NCBI RefSeq assembly: GCF_012273895.1
Contig: NC_052114.1
Coordinates: 9,591,927-9,655,926 of the forward strand
Source of the DNA: Zerene cesonia
Lineage: Eukaryota; Arthropoda; Insecta; Lepidoptera; Pieridae
Reading direction: 5' to 3'
DNA length: 64,000 nucleotides
The position numbers and the translations under genes are program-made. Below the pieces are notes generated by a model. It saw nothing but the letters and a program-made list of their open reading frames with translations, was not told the origin of the DNA and searched no databases. The first letter of the stretch is position 1; the number at the start of each line of letters is the position of its first letter. Positions 49,126 through 61,443 of this stretch are shown here, one piece after another.

Positions 49126-50969
49126 AGCTTACGTACCTATTACCTATTCAATAAATATTTATGGTCTCAATTATAAATTACAAACATTGTTTGACTACGT
49201 TAATTGTTGTAATAATCGGATTCGAAATCTCAGAGATATTTGAGGTTTATTTTAATCTAATCTAGATAACTGGTGAAACCGCGGCGCACAGTTATAATAC
49301 GCTGTATTCTTTCAATGTGTCGAACCACAAGAACGTGACATAAACATTGTAAAGCCATATAATAAAAACACATAACGGCCGTAAGAGGCAGTTCCATCAG
49401 CAATATCTTAAAATGTTTTTTATTATATTCTATCACAGGCCCCCACAACAATGGGTACACTATTCGCTCGTAAAATCGGCCTAAGTGTCGTTTATTTTTA
49501 GTTTTCCGTTAAATCTATTGAGCTTTTGGAGATTGGGGCTAAATGAAAAGCAATAGTGGATATGTAAGTTTTTGTAAAACGCCTCCGGAAAAAAAAAACT
49601 ACGACACGCGCCTTTTTCGTTTGTATTTTTAATCTGTTTAAAAGCAATCAGAAGCTATGTTGAAAAACGATTTGCCGCTAAGTTTCTTTGAATGATGTAC
49701 GTTAGAAGTCTTGAACTAGATTTTAAAGCTGTCCATATGAGTGAAATGCTAGGTGAGATGCTAGAGTGGAAATTATACACGAAAACAACGACGATCAATC
49801 AATTTTATACCATACCAATCGTTAAAGAAAAAATTATTATTTTATCCGTTCCGCGTTTACCCATGAATCAATAAAGTTAAATGACATTTAAAAACCCAAT
49901 TAAAACATTATACCCCTCAAGTTTTGTTTAAACGAAACATTGGCTCAACTAATTAAGATAATCGTATCAATCTAAGAAAACAACATAGTTTTAATCTATG
50001 TACAATAAACTCATCTATCATTCGCCTAAACCCCCGGAGTGCAAGAAATACAATTTATTATGGTTATTTGCGATGTAATTATCGTTTCTAATTGTAATTG
50101 ATTACGCTTGATAACCCCAAGGGAAATCCATGGATAAACACTCGGGCTACAGACTCTAAGGCCTTAAGCCTAATATAATTATATACTTTGAGGTTTTACT
50201 GTCCGTTATTATCTAGACTTCATAGCTTTGTAAGTTTATACTAATGTCCTATACCACCTAAAAGGAAACTATTTGAATGAATCTTTATTCATCTGTCTTA
50301 ATATCCTTCCACCATTATTAATTTAAGCATTTGAAAAAACAAAATTGTGTTTGTTTTTCCTTTTGGATTGGATTTAGTTAGGTAGCTACGTATTAACAAA
50401 CAATTAATAAAATTGAAAAACACTTTTGTAGAATTTAGCGCACAAATTATGCCAACTAGGAATAATTAAACACTCGTAGATTGTTAATTAAATCGGTTCA
50501 ATTGTGACACACAATCTTATGCATGCATTTCTCTTATATTCTTTAATTTATGGGCATTAAATGCCAAACTATTCGAGATAAAAATACAAAACTCTCGTAA
50601 AAACGACCGATAAGAGCAATAAAATAAAGCTCCTCAACGTGGATGAGTCAGCGAAACCTAGGAGCTAGATAGTATCGGTAAAACTCATTGGAATATCCCT
50701 AACATACCTACTTGAATAGTAAATATCCAGTATGTATGTTTACTAGTACTTTATATTTCAATGGTTTACACTTTATTGGTGATTAAGAATTGTGTTTCCA
50801 TCAATATCCGAAAGTTGAGTAATCTCATTTATTCCATGCATTACATGAAACAAAAAATCCAATAAAAGAGCTTATAAAAACTTAACGAGATGTTAACAGC
50901 CGCCGCGGTTACATTTCAATCACGACAATATCAAAACATCGCAAAGATAACGGCCAAAACAAAACTTAC

Positions 50970-51200
50970 ACTTTGAAACTGAAATCCAGAAATCACTAAT
51001 CACCGTTATAAATATAGGTTCACATCACTTCAGTAACTAATCAAGCTTCACTTATATGCAAATCGCACAGAATGAAAACAGAAAATAGTTTACTTTACGC
51101 GGCACAAACTCGAATCGACCGTCGACGCGTCTACGTTCCGCGGAGACGCGTACTTAACTAAACACAGGGACGCCGAACAGGAACGAAGGGGCGGGGTGGG
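50970..51200 (-). promoter_or_regulatory. Putative Unc5 promoter and non-coding first exon
   Basis: A GC- and CpG-rich patch (about 51110-51200, including GGGGCGGGG on the plus strand) stands out from AT-rich surroundings. Downstream of it, reading the minus strand, is a strong donor (AAAGT|GTAAGT, exon end at 50970). The first coding exon at 43324 is preceded by a good acceptor (TTGTTTTAG) in its 5' UTR, so an upstream non-coding exon must exist, and this is the best candidate seen. An initiator-like TTAGTT lies near 51157, but no TATA box is evident. The transcription start is not determined. The implied first intron is about 7.6 kb. Confidence 0.45.
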
Positions 51201-52691
51201 GAGAGGGAACTCCAACAGAGAAGATAACTTTTGATCTTTTTGGTGCTATAGAAGATTTTAATGACACACTCACATCTGGAGATTGGATAGAAAAAGTGCA
51301 CTAAGTGTTAATGCATGTCAAGGGCTTAGTGGAAACGACGTGTTAGAAAAAGCGATACGGAGGTTGCGGGTGACATTTTTATAAATAGCCCAATATGAGG
51401 TTGAAAACAAAAAGTGCGATTGATTGGGAAGGTTTGAGGACACGACTCACGAGCGATGTCAACGCGATGGAAATATTTGAGTTCCCTACAGCCATTATAA
51501 AAAGTCAGTCCGAATCTATTTAGAGTAAATGTACACAAGACAAAAAAAATTAATAATAAACTGTATGGTATTAAAAGGTTTCAATAAATATTACGTGTTT
51601 AGTCTGACTTGTTTGTTTTTACCATTGATATTTCAGCCATCAAGTTCCAACAAGAATTTACATGTCGCACGCGCTTGAGAATCTACCTATTTTAAGAAGA
51701 ATCAATCTTGTAGTTTATAACATGATAATAACATGTAAATAAATGTAGGTTTATGTTTTAATAACGACTCTGTTTAACAATAACTTATGATAAATTATTA
51801 TTTATTACGTATCTCTTGGAATACGCTATTAATAATTTCGGGTCACATGCTACATTACTCTTTTGCATTTACGTATTTTATGACTCAAAAACAGATATTA
51901 TGTTTAATTCAGTAAAGAAGATTGAAATGAGAAATAAAGATGTCTCTTATTTTTCTATTACTCTATCCACGTTAACATTATTCTTATAGCAGTATGACGG
52001 GTGCTTTTTAAAATTTGAGGAAATGTTTTCCTTCGCGCTAGGAGTCAAATTTGGTTAAAAATATTACATTTTTTTTTATCTTTACGTTTCCTCCTTCAAA
52101 ACTTACAATGATTGTTACTCTCACATACATAAAAAGTGATGCATATGCATACTCGGTACGTAAAATCTAACTCTAGAGTCGCGTTTCAAAACACTACGCA
52201 TTTTAATATTCTCCAAAGACGCCTCGCATCTCAGATATTGCGCAAGACTTTTTTGTCCCATCCCCGCATATGTCAGGGGTACAAAAGGCCACAGCAGGTA
52301 CAAAGGACCCCAGGTTCGAGTTACAACCCATGGATTGATATCCCAAAAAATTTACAACTGCATTGTGCCATTGTTGTGAAGACTTCTGTACTTCATTCTC
52401 ATCGATTATTATCAATGATAGGAGAATTGTTTAGGAGGCGTACCGTTACCGTTCATAAATAGCTACATTGTACGATGCTTATTATTTTCCCAAAGGTGTG
52501 CGATGTGGATGTAAATCCTATAATCCGGGATTCTGGTGTGTTCTTGTATTCAACGATTTTTTGGACCGTGACCACTGTCTTGCTCTGTGAACTGCAGCGT
52601 TTAGGGTGGAGTGTGATACATAGTAAATACTTATCAGATTGTACTGTGGGTAACTATAACGATGGGAATTATGTAAAAAAATACTGCATCT

Positions 52692-52800
52692 AAGGGGGCG
52701 TCCATAAATTACATGAGATATTTTTCAGAATTTTTTGAAAGCCCCCCAAGTGAGATTTGGAAAGATTTTACTTGACCCCCTCCCCCATTAAACACCTGTG
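52692..52800 (+). repeat. Unclassified dispersed repeat
   Basis: AGGGGGCGTCCATAAATTAC, a C6 tract and a final CTTGACCCCCTCCCCCATTA form a segment of a kind often repeated in insect genomes. The G-rich start and C-rich end suggest imperfect terminal complementarity. No family is assigned. Confidence 0.4.
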
Positions 52801-53789
52801 ACTAGCAACTTATTTAGTAAAATGTAAGGATATTTGTTTATACATTCATATAATTTATCAAAGTATATAACTCGCTACATTTTTAAGTCTTTCCGCTTAT
52901 TCTACATTAATCTAAAGTAAATAGAACGTAAAATGTAAAGATAAATAGTAGAAGCGGTAATGAGTGATCGTTGCGGTCCAACTATCATTCCTCTGGAGTC
53001 TGGAGTTTAGTGTCATCTGTCAATGACAGTTTTTAGATGTCTGGAAGCTGAAATATATACTTGTTATACATTTCTGAGTCTAGTCTATTCCTCGTGGAAG
53101 AAAATGTGAGGAATATTGGCAAAATTCTACTGAAGATATTTAAAAATGTTAATATCCTATTTCTAACGAATTATTAGAAAGGGAAAGTTTAAATATATTT
53201 ATTGTAAATCGTGGGACATGTTTTGACGGATGTTTGAAAATTATTTCATAATTTTTCATAAACAATTTTGCGTATTTATTATCTGTTTTAAGATATCGAA
53301 ATCTTTGAGTACCCACAATTTATCGAGACGTTAGGCCCGGTGTGTGATCAAACACGAGTATAGAGTAGATCTAATGAGAAATGGTAGATCATTACCGCCC
53401 TGCACCAAACCGTCATCCGTCATCGCGAGAAGGGGAGTATCTTAAAAGATAATAACGTGTAAAGATGGCGTGTGTTTGAGTGGGGCAAAAAGCTGAATTT
53501 TGGCGTACACCTGCTTGGAGTTTTTTGAACTTTAATCTATGTTGGAGTTGGAAATTTTTAGTTATTTTGATAAAGGAAACATGTAGTTTGCATAATTTAT
53601 TTTTTTTAAAGATAGAAGGTCAGTGTGTGATTTATTTGTCACCTTACACGATTCACACACCCATATTGCATCAACATTGTGATCTAGACTATTAAAATAT
53701 TCCGTGATATAAGACACTTGAACCTGGTTTCACAGTATGATGACCACAGACTAGTGACAATTTAAATGTATATGTATAATTATAGTAAT

Positions 53790-54167
53790 AATATATTTAT
53801 TTATTTTTATTTATTTATAATCCTTTATTGTACAAACTTAGAAACAACAAGAACACAGTAAACAGAAAAAAAGACATCGTTTGTACAAGAGCCGGCCTTA
53901 TTGCTTAACAGCAATCTCTGCCAGGCAACCTGGTAGGAAAAGAAATGTACGAAGTTCTGGGATAGTGCAAAAGCAAAAGAAAAACAAGTAAGAAGTATAT
54001 AATAACGAAAAAAAAATACTTTTATAAACACATACATATATACATAAATAATAGAATAAAATAATAGTACATATACATAAAAATATACATACTACTATAC
54101 CTAGTCTTGCCATAAATATTGTAATAAAGAAAAAAGAAAATTGTTAACTGCAAATAACATTTATTAC
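53790..54167 (-). repeat. LINE 3' end running into the gap
   Basis: A TTTATTTATTTTTATTTATT tail (53796-53818) is followed by CCTTTATTGTACAAAC, CGTTTGTACAAGAGCCGGCC, TTATTGCTTAACAGCAATCT and GCCAGGCAACCTGGTAGG. This block resembles the 3' UTR of a common lepidopteran non-LTR family, oriented on the minus strand. Its body would lie at higher coordinates, where the gap begins at 54168, so repeat content may have caused the gap. Confidence 0.55.
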
Positions 54168-55167
54168 NNNNNNNNNNNNNNNNNNNNNNNNNNNNNNNNN
54201 NNNNNNNNNNNNNNNNNNNNNNNNNNNNNNNNNNNNNNNNNNNNNNNNNNNNNNNNNNNNNNNNNNNNNNNNNNNNNNNNNNNNNNNNNNNNNNNNNNNN
54301 NNNNNNNNNNNNNNNNNNNNNNNNNNNNNNNNNNNNNNNNNNNNNNNNNNNNNNNNNNNNNNNNNNNNNNNNNNNNNNNNNNNNNNNNNNNNNNNNNNNN
54401 NNNNNNNNNNNNNNNNNNNNNNNNNNNNNNNNNNNNNNNNNNNNNNNNNNNNNNNNNNNNNNNNNNNNNNNNNNNNNNNNNNNNNNNNNNNNNNNNNNNN
54501 NNNNNNNNNNNNNNNNNNNNNNNNNNNNNNNNNNNNNNNNNNNNNNNNNNNNNNNNNNNNNNNNNNNNNNNNNNNNNNNNNNNNNNNNNNNNNNNNNNNN
54601 NNNNNNNNNNNNNNNNNNNNNNNNNNNNNNNNNNNNNNNNNNNNNNNNNNNNNNNNNNNNNNNNNNNNNNNNNNNNNNNNNNNNNNNNNNNNNNNNNNNN
54701 NNNNNNNNNNNNNNNNNNNNNNNNNNNNNNNNNNNNNNNNNNNNNNNNNNNNNNNNNNNNNNNNNNNNNNNNNNNNNNNNNNNNNNNNNNNNNNNNNNNN
54801 NNNNNNNNNNNNNNNNNNNNNNNNNNNNNNNNNNNNNNNNNNNNNNNNNNNNNNNNNNNNNNNNNNNNNNNNNNNNNNNNNNNNNNNNNNNNNNNNNNNN
54901 NNNNNNNNNNNNNNNNNNNNNNNNNNNNNNNNNNNNNNNNNNNNNNNNNNNNNNNNNNNNNNNNNNNNNNNNNNNNNNNNNNNNNNNNNNNNNNNNNNNN
55001 NNNNNNNNNNNNNNNNNNNNNNNNNNNNNNNNNNNNNNNNNNNNNNNNNNNNNNNNNNNNNNNNNNNNNNNNNNNNNNNNNNNNNNNNNNNNNNNNNNNN
55101 NNNNNNNNNNNNNNNNNNNNNNNNNNNNNNNNNNNNNNNNNNNNNNNNNNNNNNNNNNNNNNNNNNN
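54168..55167. other. Assembly gap, 1000 N
   Basis: Exactly 1000 N, equal in length to the first gap, and probably a placeholder. The left flank is the 3' part of a LINE. Confidence 0.98.
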
Positions 55168-55446
55168 AGATTCGAAATTCAAATGTAATATTTTTTTATA
55201 ATTAAGTGTAACAGTATTTATGGCCAGACTAAGTATATACAATATATGTTAAACTAATGCAATGATGTCACATTTGTGAGTGCATGCAACCATCCAAAAT
55301 GAGCTTGTAAGATTACATAGCTTTCAATATATATAATATTCATGGATATTAATTAAATATTACAAACTTAATGTAATACGAAGAGTTTAATTGAATTTAA
55401 TTTCCCTTTGAGTTATTTATTTCCATTAATTTTAACCTTATAAATA

Positions 55447-55605
55447 ACTAATGTTCCGCCCCGGCTTCGCCCGCGGTACCTATATAGCCTTCCTCAATAT
55501 ATGGGCTTTCTAACACTGAAATAGTTTTTCAAATCGGACCAGCAGTTCCTGAGATTAGCGCATTAAACAAACAAACTCTTCAGCTTTATAATATTAGTAT
55601 AGATT
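55447..55605 (-). mobile_element. Helitron-like dispersed repeat, inverted
   Basis: ACTAATGTTCCGCCCCGGCT at the left and TTTATAATATTAGTATAGAT at the right. It is the same family and orientation as 46532-46701, and shares CAAATCGGACCAGCAGTTC with it. Confidence 0.6.
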
Positions 55606-56629
55606 ATCAGAAAAACAATAAGAACTTGAGTTATCCGTCTGCAATCTAAATTTTAGTTTAACTGCAAACCAAGTTACCCTTTGGCGTATTTTTATAACCC
55701 TCGTGAATGTTTTTACAAGCTTTGTCTAGCATATGCATGCAGCTTGCTTGATGTTATCTTAAAGTTAATCACCTCTCCGTTTATTATCATTTTCATACTG
55801 TTTCAGTAATTGCAAAGATGTTACAATAAAAGAATCAAAAGAATCTACTGTTTTAGACTTTATAGTAAAGAAAGTAAATAATCTGGTTTGCATATTATAT
55901 TAAATTAACTTATTGGTTAGTTTCAGGATTAATGTAAAATAGTATGTACAGATTTGAAATTTCTCGAAAATGAATCAAGATACTTCCCACAGCACTAGAA
56001 GGGGTTACGTTTTAGAATATATATATACATTACGTATATTTTATTCACTCCCGTCAACAAGCTGGTAAAACATTTTTTCTTAATTATTGGTTAATGACAT
56101 TTAAAAATTAGTCTTCAACGCTATTGAAATAAGACCTATTTTCCATTTTCTTCATTTTCTCCTATTTACGATTTCAAACGAGTATATTTTGCTTGAAAAT
56201 CGACACTCTTAGGACATGTCTTATGTCCATCGAAATATAACAATAAGAACGTGACATAAATTTCGATTAAAACAAAAATTATCATGCTAAGAAATCGCAG
56301 AATACAGAACTACCTCGGCCCAATGTATCCGATGTACACATCCAAGTATAATCGATTTGTCATAATTTTAAATCAATTAAAATTCTTTTCGCTTGTAATT
56401 GAACGTGATATCATCTGAAGGTGTATTTTAATTCATTGATGGTATCGCATCGATTTATTGCGTGTGGAAATATTTTTTAGTTTACTTATTAGTTTAATTT
56501 GTTTTATATAAGGGCATTAGAGAGAATGAAGTGTTTTTAATTTAAATTGATTAGATTATTATTTCAATTATGTATTTTAAATATTTACTCCTTTATTGGT
56601 TATGTTTTTTGAAGATTGGGACACGTAAG

Positions 56630-56740
56630 ACTCCTTGGTGCTGACGATAGTGTATAAGCGTGGAACGAGGGGTCTTGTGTTTGATTCCCTGTTGAGACTG
56701 ATCTCTCGGTCTAGTATTACACACAGCCTTTGTGTTTGAA
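56630..56740 (+). repeat. Degenerate tRNA-like SINE fragment
   Basis: CCTTGGTGCTGACGATAGTG is followed by GTGTTTGATTCCCTGTTG, which has a B-box-like core (GTTTGATTCCC). The arms do not fold as a tRNA. It is read as an old SINE head. Confidence 0.35.
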
Positions 56741-56846
56741 TATCAATTGTAATTATAATTATAGATTAGTTTCCTTTTTTATACATATGCTAAATAGCGG
56801 TCAGTAAAGTATAAGTAGGTGTACGTACTTAAAACTATTATTATAA

Positions 56847-57154
56847 ATCATCATCATCATCAGCCCTTATATGTTCCCACTGTTAGGACACAGGCCTCCT
56901 ATGAGGGTTCAGGCCATAATCCACCACGCTGGCCAAGTGCGGGTTGGCAGATATCACATGTCGTCGAACTTTTCATTCTCGGACATGCCGGTTTCCTCAC
57001 GATGTTTTCCTTCACCGTTTTAAGCAGTGGTAATGTTATCTACATGCGCAGATAAATTGAAAAATCAATTTATTTCCTGCACGCTCGCCCGGTCTCGAAC
57101 ACCGATTTATCGATTTTGAAGTCCGAGGTTCTCACCACTGAGCTACCACTGCTT
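56847..57154 (-). repeat. Full-length tRNA-derived SINE
   Basis: On the minus strand it begins with a tRNA-like head: GTGGTAGCTCAGTGGTGAGA carries an A box, and GGTGTTCGAGACC (about 45 bases on) carries a B box. The body includes AACGGTGAAGGAAAACATCG and GAACCCTCATAGGAGGCC, and it ends in a (GAT)n tail (56848-56861). At 308 bp with both pol III boxes and tail it looks complete. A worn copy is at 28809-29030. Confidence 0.8.
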
Positions 57155-58059
57155 ATTTATTATTAATAAATATCTAAAATTATAACTATCAACGACAGAA
57201 TTTTTGAAGTTTTTTAATCATGAATGTATAAAAAAAAACATAAAACATTTTAAATTTTACGTCAATTTGACGTTACTGCGAATATCCACTGACTGTCGGA
57301 CTACATTATATTTTATGGGCTCTGTTTTAATTAAGCTTGTCAAATTAAAAATACTTTCTTCTTTCAAAATAAAATAATGAAGAGAAAATACTTAATGTCT
57401 GTTATGAACGGAAAAGTTAAAAAGTAACAAACAATTTTTTTATAATTCTGTCACACATGAACGTTTCGTCGCAAAATAAATAATTTTATTTGCTGACAGA
57501 ATTGACTTACACGGTAAAAACAACATGGCGTAGCTAGTCGTTGCTGCATTCGCGTATATTCCAGAACTAGAATTTAAATTTGGAAAAAAATTCAACATCC
57601 AACCGCAGCCCACGCCAAATTTGGAACAAGGCGGTCGAATTCTAATTCTACCCTCTAATAAGAGCGTGTATGTTTGAGCCTTTTTTGTTTCTGTGACCGA
57701 GCCGAACAGGTACACGCGTCCCTTCGAATGATAAAAATGTACCCTTCCACATAAATATTCATTCGTTCCAAGGAAGGGTACTAAGTGCTGGAAATATTGC
57801 TTTGTCAAAGAGTAATCATAATTTTTTATATCCCCAAACCTACCTCGCGGTTAGATGATGTCTTAGGTGCTGGTGTTACGCTGAGTTTAATATTGAGCAT
57901 CATTTTAATTAGAAGTAATATCATGGACGTGTAGATTATAAGATGTAGATTTGTTTAATTAAAAATAAGGTTTATATGTACATGTTGTTTGCTTATTTAA
58001 AATGACGATATTTCGCTCTTCGTATAAAAAAGAATTTAGAAATAATATCAAGAATAAAG

Positions 58060-58205
58060 AGGAAACATTTGTGTTTTTTATATGTATGCTTGTTATGTTT
58101 TCACGCACAAATTACTCAATCGATTTCAACAATCCTTTCACAAATAGATAGCTGCATCTTCAGTGAGTGACATAGGCTGTATATATACACGGGCTTACAG
58201 TTATT
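58060..58205 (+). repeat. Degenerate Helitron-like repeat
   Basis: TTTTCACGCACAAATTACTC and CGATTTCAACAATCCTTTCA echo the middle of the Lep1-like copies. It has no clean ends. Confidence 0.35.
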
Positions 58206-58412
58206 TATAACAATTTACGTTAAAGTACGAGGATAGTACCACTATGATCGACTTTCAATTTATCTCGAATCTCTATTGAGGCTTGCCAGCTACGCAAACA
58301 GAAGTGACCTTTAGTGGTATATACTATCAATTCGATAGGATCCGATCCATTAAAACGATCGGAGAAATACTATAGCTTCAGATTGACGTTATTATCAAGC
58401 AATTAGCAGCAT

Positions 58413-58600
58413 ACTAGCTGTTGTCCACGGCTTCACACACGTTAAATTCGTAGCTTAAAAGATATGATTATACTCATAAACCTCCCTCTTGAATCACTCT
58501 ATCTATAAAAATCATCAAAATCCGTTGTGTAGTTTTTAATAAGCATACATGTATATACAAGGACAGAAGACGGGAAGCGACTCTGCTTTATAATATGTGG
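58413..58600 (-). mobile_element. CTAG-ended dispersed repeat
   Basis: ACTAGCTGTTGTCCACGGCT TCACACACG at the left and TTTATAATATGTGG at the right. Inverted Helitron-like layout; diverged. Confidence 0.5.
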
Positions 58601-60009
58601 TGAAATGCATTTTAGATATTTAGACTCTTAAAATACCGTGTACCTACTGATGTATCGAATATGGATGTTGTTTTTGTGAAATTGCATATAAATATGTGGA
58701 ACTAGTGATGTGAGTGCATTTTAAACCGAGGGCCAAAAAACTAAGGATTTTCTTAATTCGACTGTATATTGTGTATTCGACTGTGTGTATTTTGCTATGT
58801 AATTCGATAACTCTATGGGTTTTAAGCCGATTGACCTGATTCTTTCTGTGTTTGATAGGGAATTCTTGTCATTTGGTCCCATTTTAAAATTTGGAGTATC
58901 TCGCTGATCTTTTTGGTAGAGTAAATTATCCTTTGAATATGTAGGTTTCTAATTAAGAGTTTTAATTATGATTTACACTGAATAAAACTAAATAAAAAAA
59001 TGTATATGGAAATAAACACTCCAAGGGACTTTCGATCTGCCCAAAGGCATATTTTGTCTGGCATACAAGCTACCCGAAACCGAAATAGTCCCTAATGTGT
59101 ATTCAAACAATTCCTACAACGTGGTCGAAGCACAAAAAATATACAAGTTTTTTTCATATTCTAACTTTACGTGGGTTGCGCGATGCGGTGCCTTTTTTAT
59201 TTTTAGGGACATTGATTGATTGAACCTTATGGCACGTCTATGAGAAACCGGGGGTATTGTTTTTTCTTACATTTTTATCCGATATTGGATCTGTCTAAAT
59301 TTATTGTGTCTTCATTTAGTTAATTAGTATACAATAAATACAAATTTTAAGCTTTACTGCCGTGTACATTTTTCATTTAGGGTTTTTTTTTTTGTTATTT
59401 TGAGTTGGTTATTTGAACTGTTCATATTTTTTGTTTCGAAATATGCATTATATAAATGAAGAAGGTTGAATAAAGGCGTAATATAATGGTATATGAATAA
59501 TAGTTATTATATTTTCAAGTGCTGAAACATTATAGTTTTGTTCATCTAATTCGCTTAGCTTTAAATTTAACGACATAGCGTCTAAAGATTTCCATTTTAA
59601 AATGAAACCACGAACAGCATCCAAACCACAATAATAATTATAACTCGACAGTTGAAAACATCTCACTAAGGAGTCTAACATTTTCGTAACTCGTTTATCC
59701 TGTGTTTAATAAATCATAATCCAATCTCGCTCGATCTTGGTTGCTTTATTTGACGTCTAAATGTCTTTCTAAAACAGATCTGTTTATATATTTTGCTCTC
59801 ATTTAACGCGGAAATCTTTGAGTCTCGTGACGCGGGTACGCAACGTTTATCATTTCTGTTTACGACACTTTTTTGAGGTGATTAATTGTCTTTGAAAGCC
59901 GTTGTCGCGATAAAATAAAGGCTTAATGTTAACACGTAATATGGTGTATTTCAGATTATTAATCCTTTCTTATGATATACATGATAATATATTTGTTTTG
60001 TACTTCTAT

Positions 60010-60166
60010 GACGTCGCAATGGACCGATTTTATGATATAGGTGTATCTGGAGATAGTTAGGAGGTTATATAGTGACATAGGCTACATTTTACCTTATTCC
60101 ATGTATTTTTTTAAATCTTACTCAACGGAATTGATTTCACGGGCGAATCCGCGGGCGGAAAGCTAG
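60010..60166 (+). mobile_element. CTAG-ended dispersed repeat
   Basis: GACGTCGCAATGGACCGATT in the left part and CGGGCGAATCCGCGGGCGGA AAGCTAG at the right. The left end is not clear. Confidence 0.5.
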
Positions 60167-60314
60167 TGTATATTACATTTTGGGTCGTAGCTTTTAATGT
60201 TATTTATATATTGGAGAGAATAATATGAATTTTAAAGGTGAAATTGAATAATAAAATCATGTAGGTACTTATTGAAAATTGAAGTCAAATAGTTTTTATT
60301 GGATTACTTTATTA

Positions 60315-60519
60315 CACTAATTTTATAGATGTAAAAGTGGGTTTTTGGATGTTTGTCCATCAATCACGCTGAAACTACTGTACAGATTTCGATGAAATTT
60401 GATATAGAGACAGGGTAAGAGCTGACTTGAATGATAGGGTACTTTTTATCCCAATTAAATGCTCCCTTGGGATAAAACAGGAATCTTGATACCTGGGCGG
60501 AGCCGGGACGAGCGTCTAG
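60315..60519 (+). mobile_element. CTAG-ended dispersed repeat
   Basis: ACTAATTTTATAGATGTAAA begins the unit and CTGGGCGGAGCCGGGACGAG CGTCTAG ends it. Within it, TGAAACTACTGTACAGATTT CGATGAAATTTG is the hallmark internal block of short CTAG-ended lepidopteran repeats. Confidence 0.55.
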
Positions 60520-61259
60520 TTAAAATTAATTACAATTATGAGAAATTGAGGTTCATACAAAATTTTATTAAACATTTGCGCAGTTAATGAAAAAACAATA
60601 TTTCAACTTTTTTGCCTTTCTTTTAAGTTAGGTAAAGATTATTATTATACTTACGATGTTGTTATTTGTATTTGTGATAAACACAATAAAAAATTATATT
60701 TCCATAGGAGAAAGTATGGTCATAATATCTAGAATTTCTTCTTATTTCTCATATTTTAGCCTCTACCCTAGTAATACAATGAGAATTTCATATTTCGTCT
60801 GACGGTAAGACGCTCAAGCAACTGTGATGAGCGCCGAATGAAATTCTTTTACATCTTTTACAAAGCGTAACAAGGCAGGATGAAAAATTATTAAATTTTG
60901 ACGCCAATCTCGTCTCATACTCTGGTTACATAGAGCCTAATATTGCATACCAGTTTAACATTAAAAATTTCAAGGAAGTTTTGATCAATTTACGTCGAAA
61001 ATGTATGCACGCTAAATCGGTCCCTGTCGCTATTAAGATAGAATGGTTGTTGCCGTGTAAGCTTTGCGGATTAAATAATTGTTATACGTGGGAGTATATT
61101 GTGTGTAACATGTAATTAAGAGATGATTACTTCGCATACTTTAACGCGTATTATTAAAGTATTGTATTAAACATTGATTAAAAACACTTTGCGCGGGAAA
61201 TGAGATTTTTGTTAACGAATTTGGATACATTTTCAAGAATAAATTTGTGTTTATTATTA

Positions 61260-61443
61260 TCCCTACAAATATTATAAATGTAAAAAGAACACTGTCTGTT
61301 AGTCTGTCTCTTCTTTACGGTTGAACCCCTGGAATTTGGTCCTGGGATAGGTTGTAGAGAGACATTCGAGAGAGGGCATAAGATAGTTTTGATCCTGGAA
61401 ATCCCACGGTGAAGCCATAGTGAAGCCGCGGACTGAAAGCTAG
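61260..61443 (+). mobile_element. Helitron-like element
   Basis: TCCCTACAAATATTATAAATG follows an A, and the unit ends GAAGCCGCGGACTGAAAGCTAG. It has TC and CTAG ends as in the copies at 12383 and 42941, but a different middle (CTGTCTGTTAGTCTGTCTC), so it is a separate subfamily. The base after CTAG is A rather than the expected T. Confidence 0.55.

Larger units (their letters stand above)
43325..50969 (-). other. Putative Unc5 first intron, 7.6 kb
   Basis: It contains a long hairpin (44029-44084), a LINE tail (45086-45170), two Helitron-like copies in opposite orientation (45959-46122 and 46532-46701) and the second copy of the poly(A)-ended retroposon (48808-49125). No coding exon is recognised. 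The right limit depends on the proposed first exon. Confidence 0.6.
309..51160 (-). other. Unc5: Unc5 netrin receptor gene, 3' part outside window
   Basis: Seven coding exons on the minus strand give one receptor: signal peptide, acidic linker, Ig, second Ig (C-terminal part only), two thrombospondin type 1 repeats, one membrane span and a cytoplasmic start. This domain order is specific to UNC5 netrin receptors, type I membrane proteins that mediate repulsive axon and cell guidance, alone or with DCC/Frazzled. Every visible junction has GT/AG and matching phase: the exon ends are phase 1, 1, [gap], 1, 1, 1, 1, then 2. The ZU5, UPA and death domains expected in the cytoplasmic tail are not in the window, so the gene continues to the left of position 1. 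One or more exons for the first half of the second Ig domain are missing, probably in the N run at 27381-28380. The upstream limit at 51160 is a guess based on the GC-rich patch. Confidence 0.93.

Noticed and set aside
49257..49295. GTGAAACCGCGGCGCACAG as a Helitron end
   Set aside because: It resembles the 3' part of the Lep1-like copies but lacks the CTAG end and any left part.
52300..52340. B-box-like GGTTCGAGTTA as a tRNA or SINE
   Set aside because: No A box at suitable distance and no folding arms were seen.
54022..55242. Long frames on both strands across the second gap
   Set aside because: They exist only because N was read through; the flanks are LINE tail and AT-rich sequence.
57440..57808. 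122-codon minus-strand frame with a Cys/Trp segment (GVGCGWMLNFFPNLNSSSG)
   Set aside because: No domain recognised, no start context or neighbouring exons, and the left part has inverted AATTCTGTCA/TGACAGAATT ends suggesting repeat origin.
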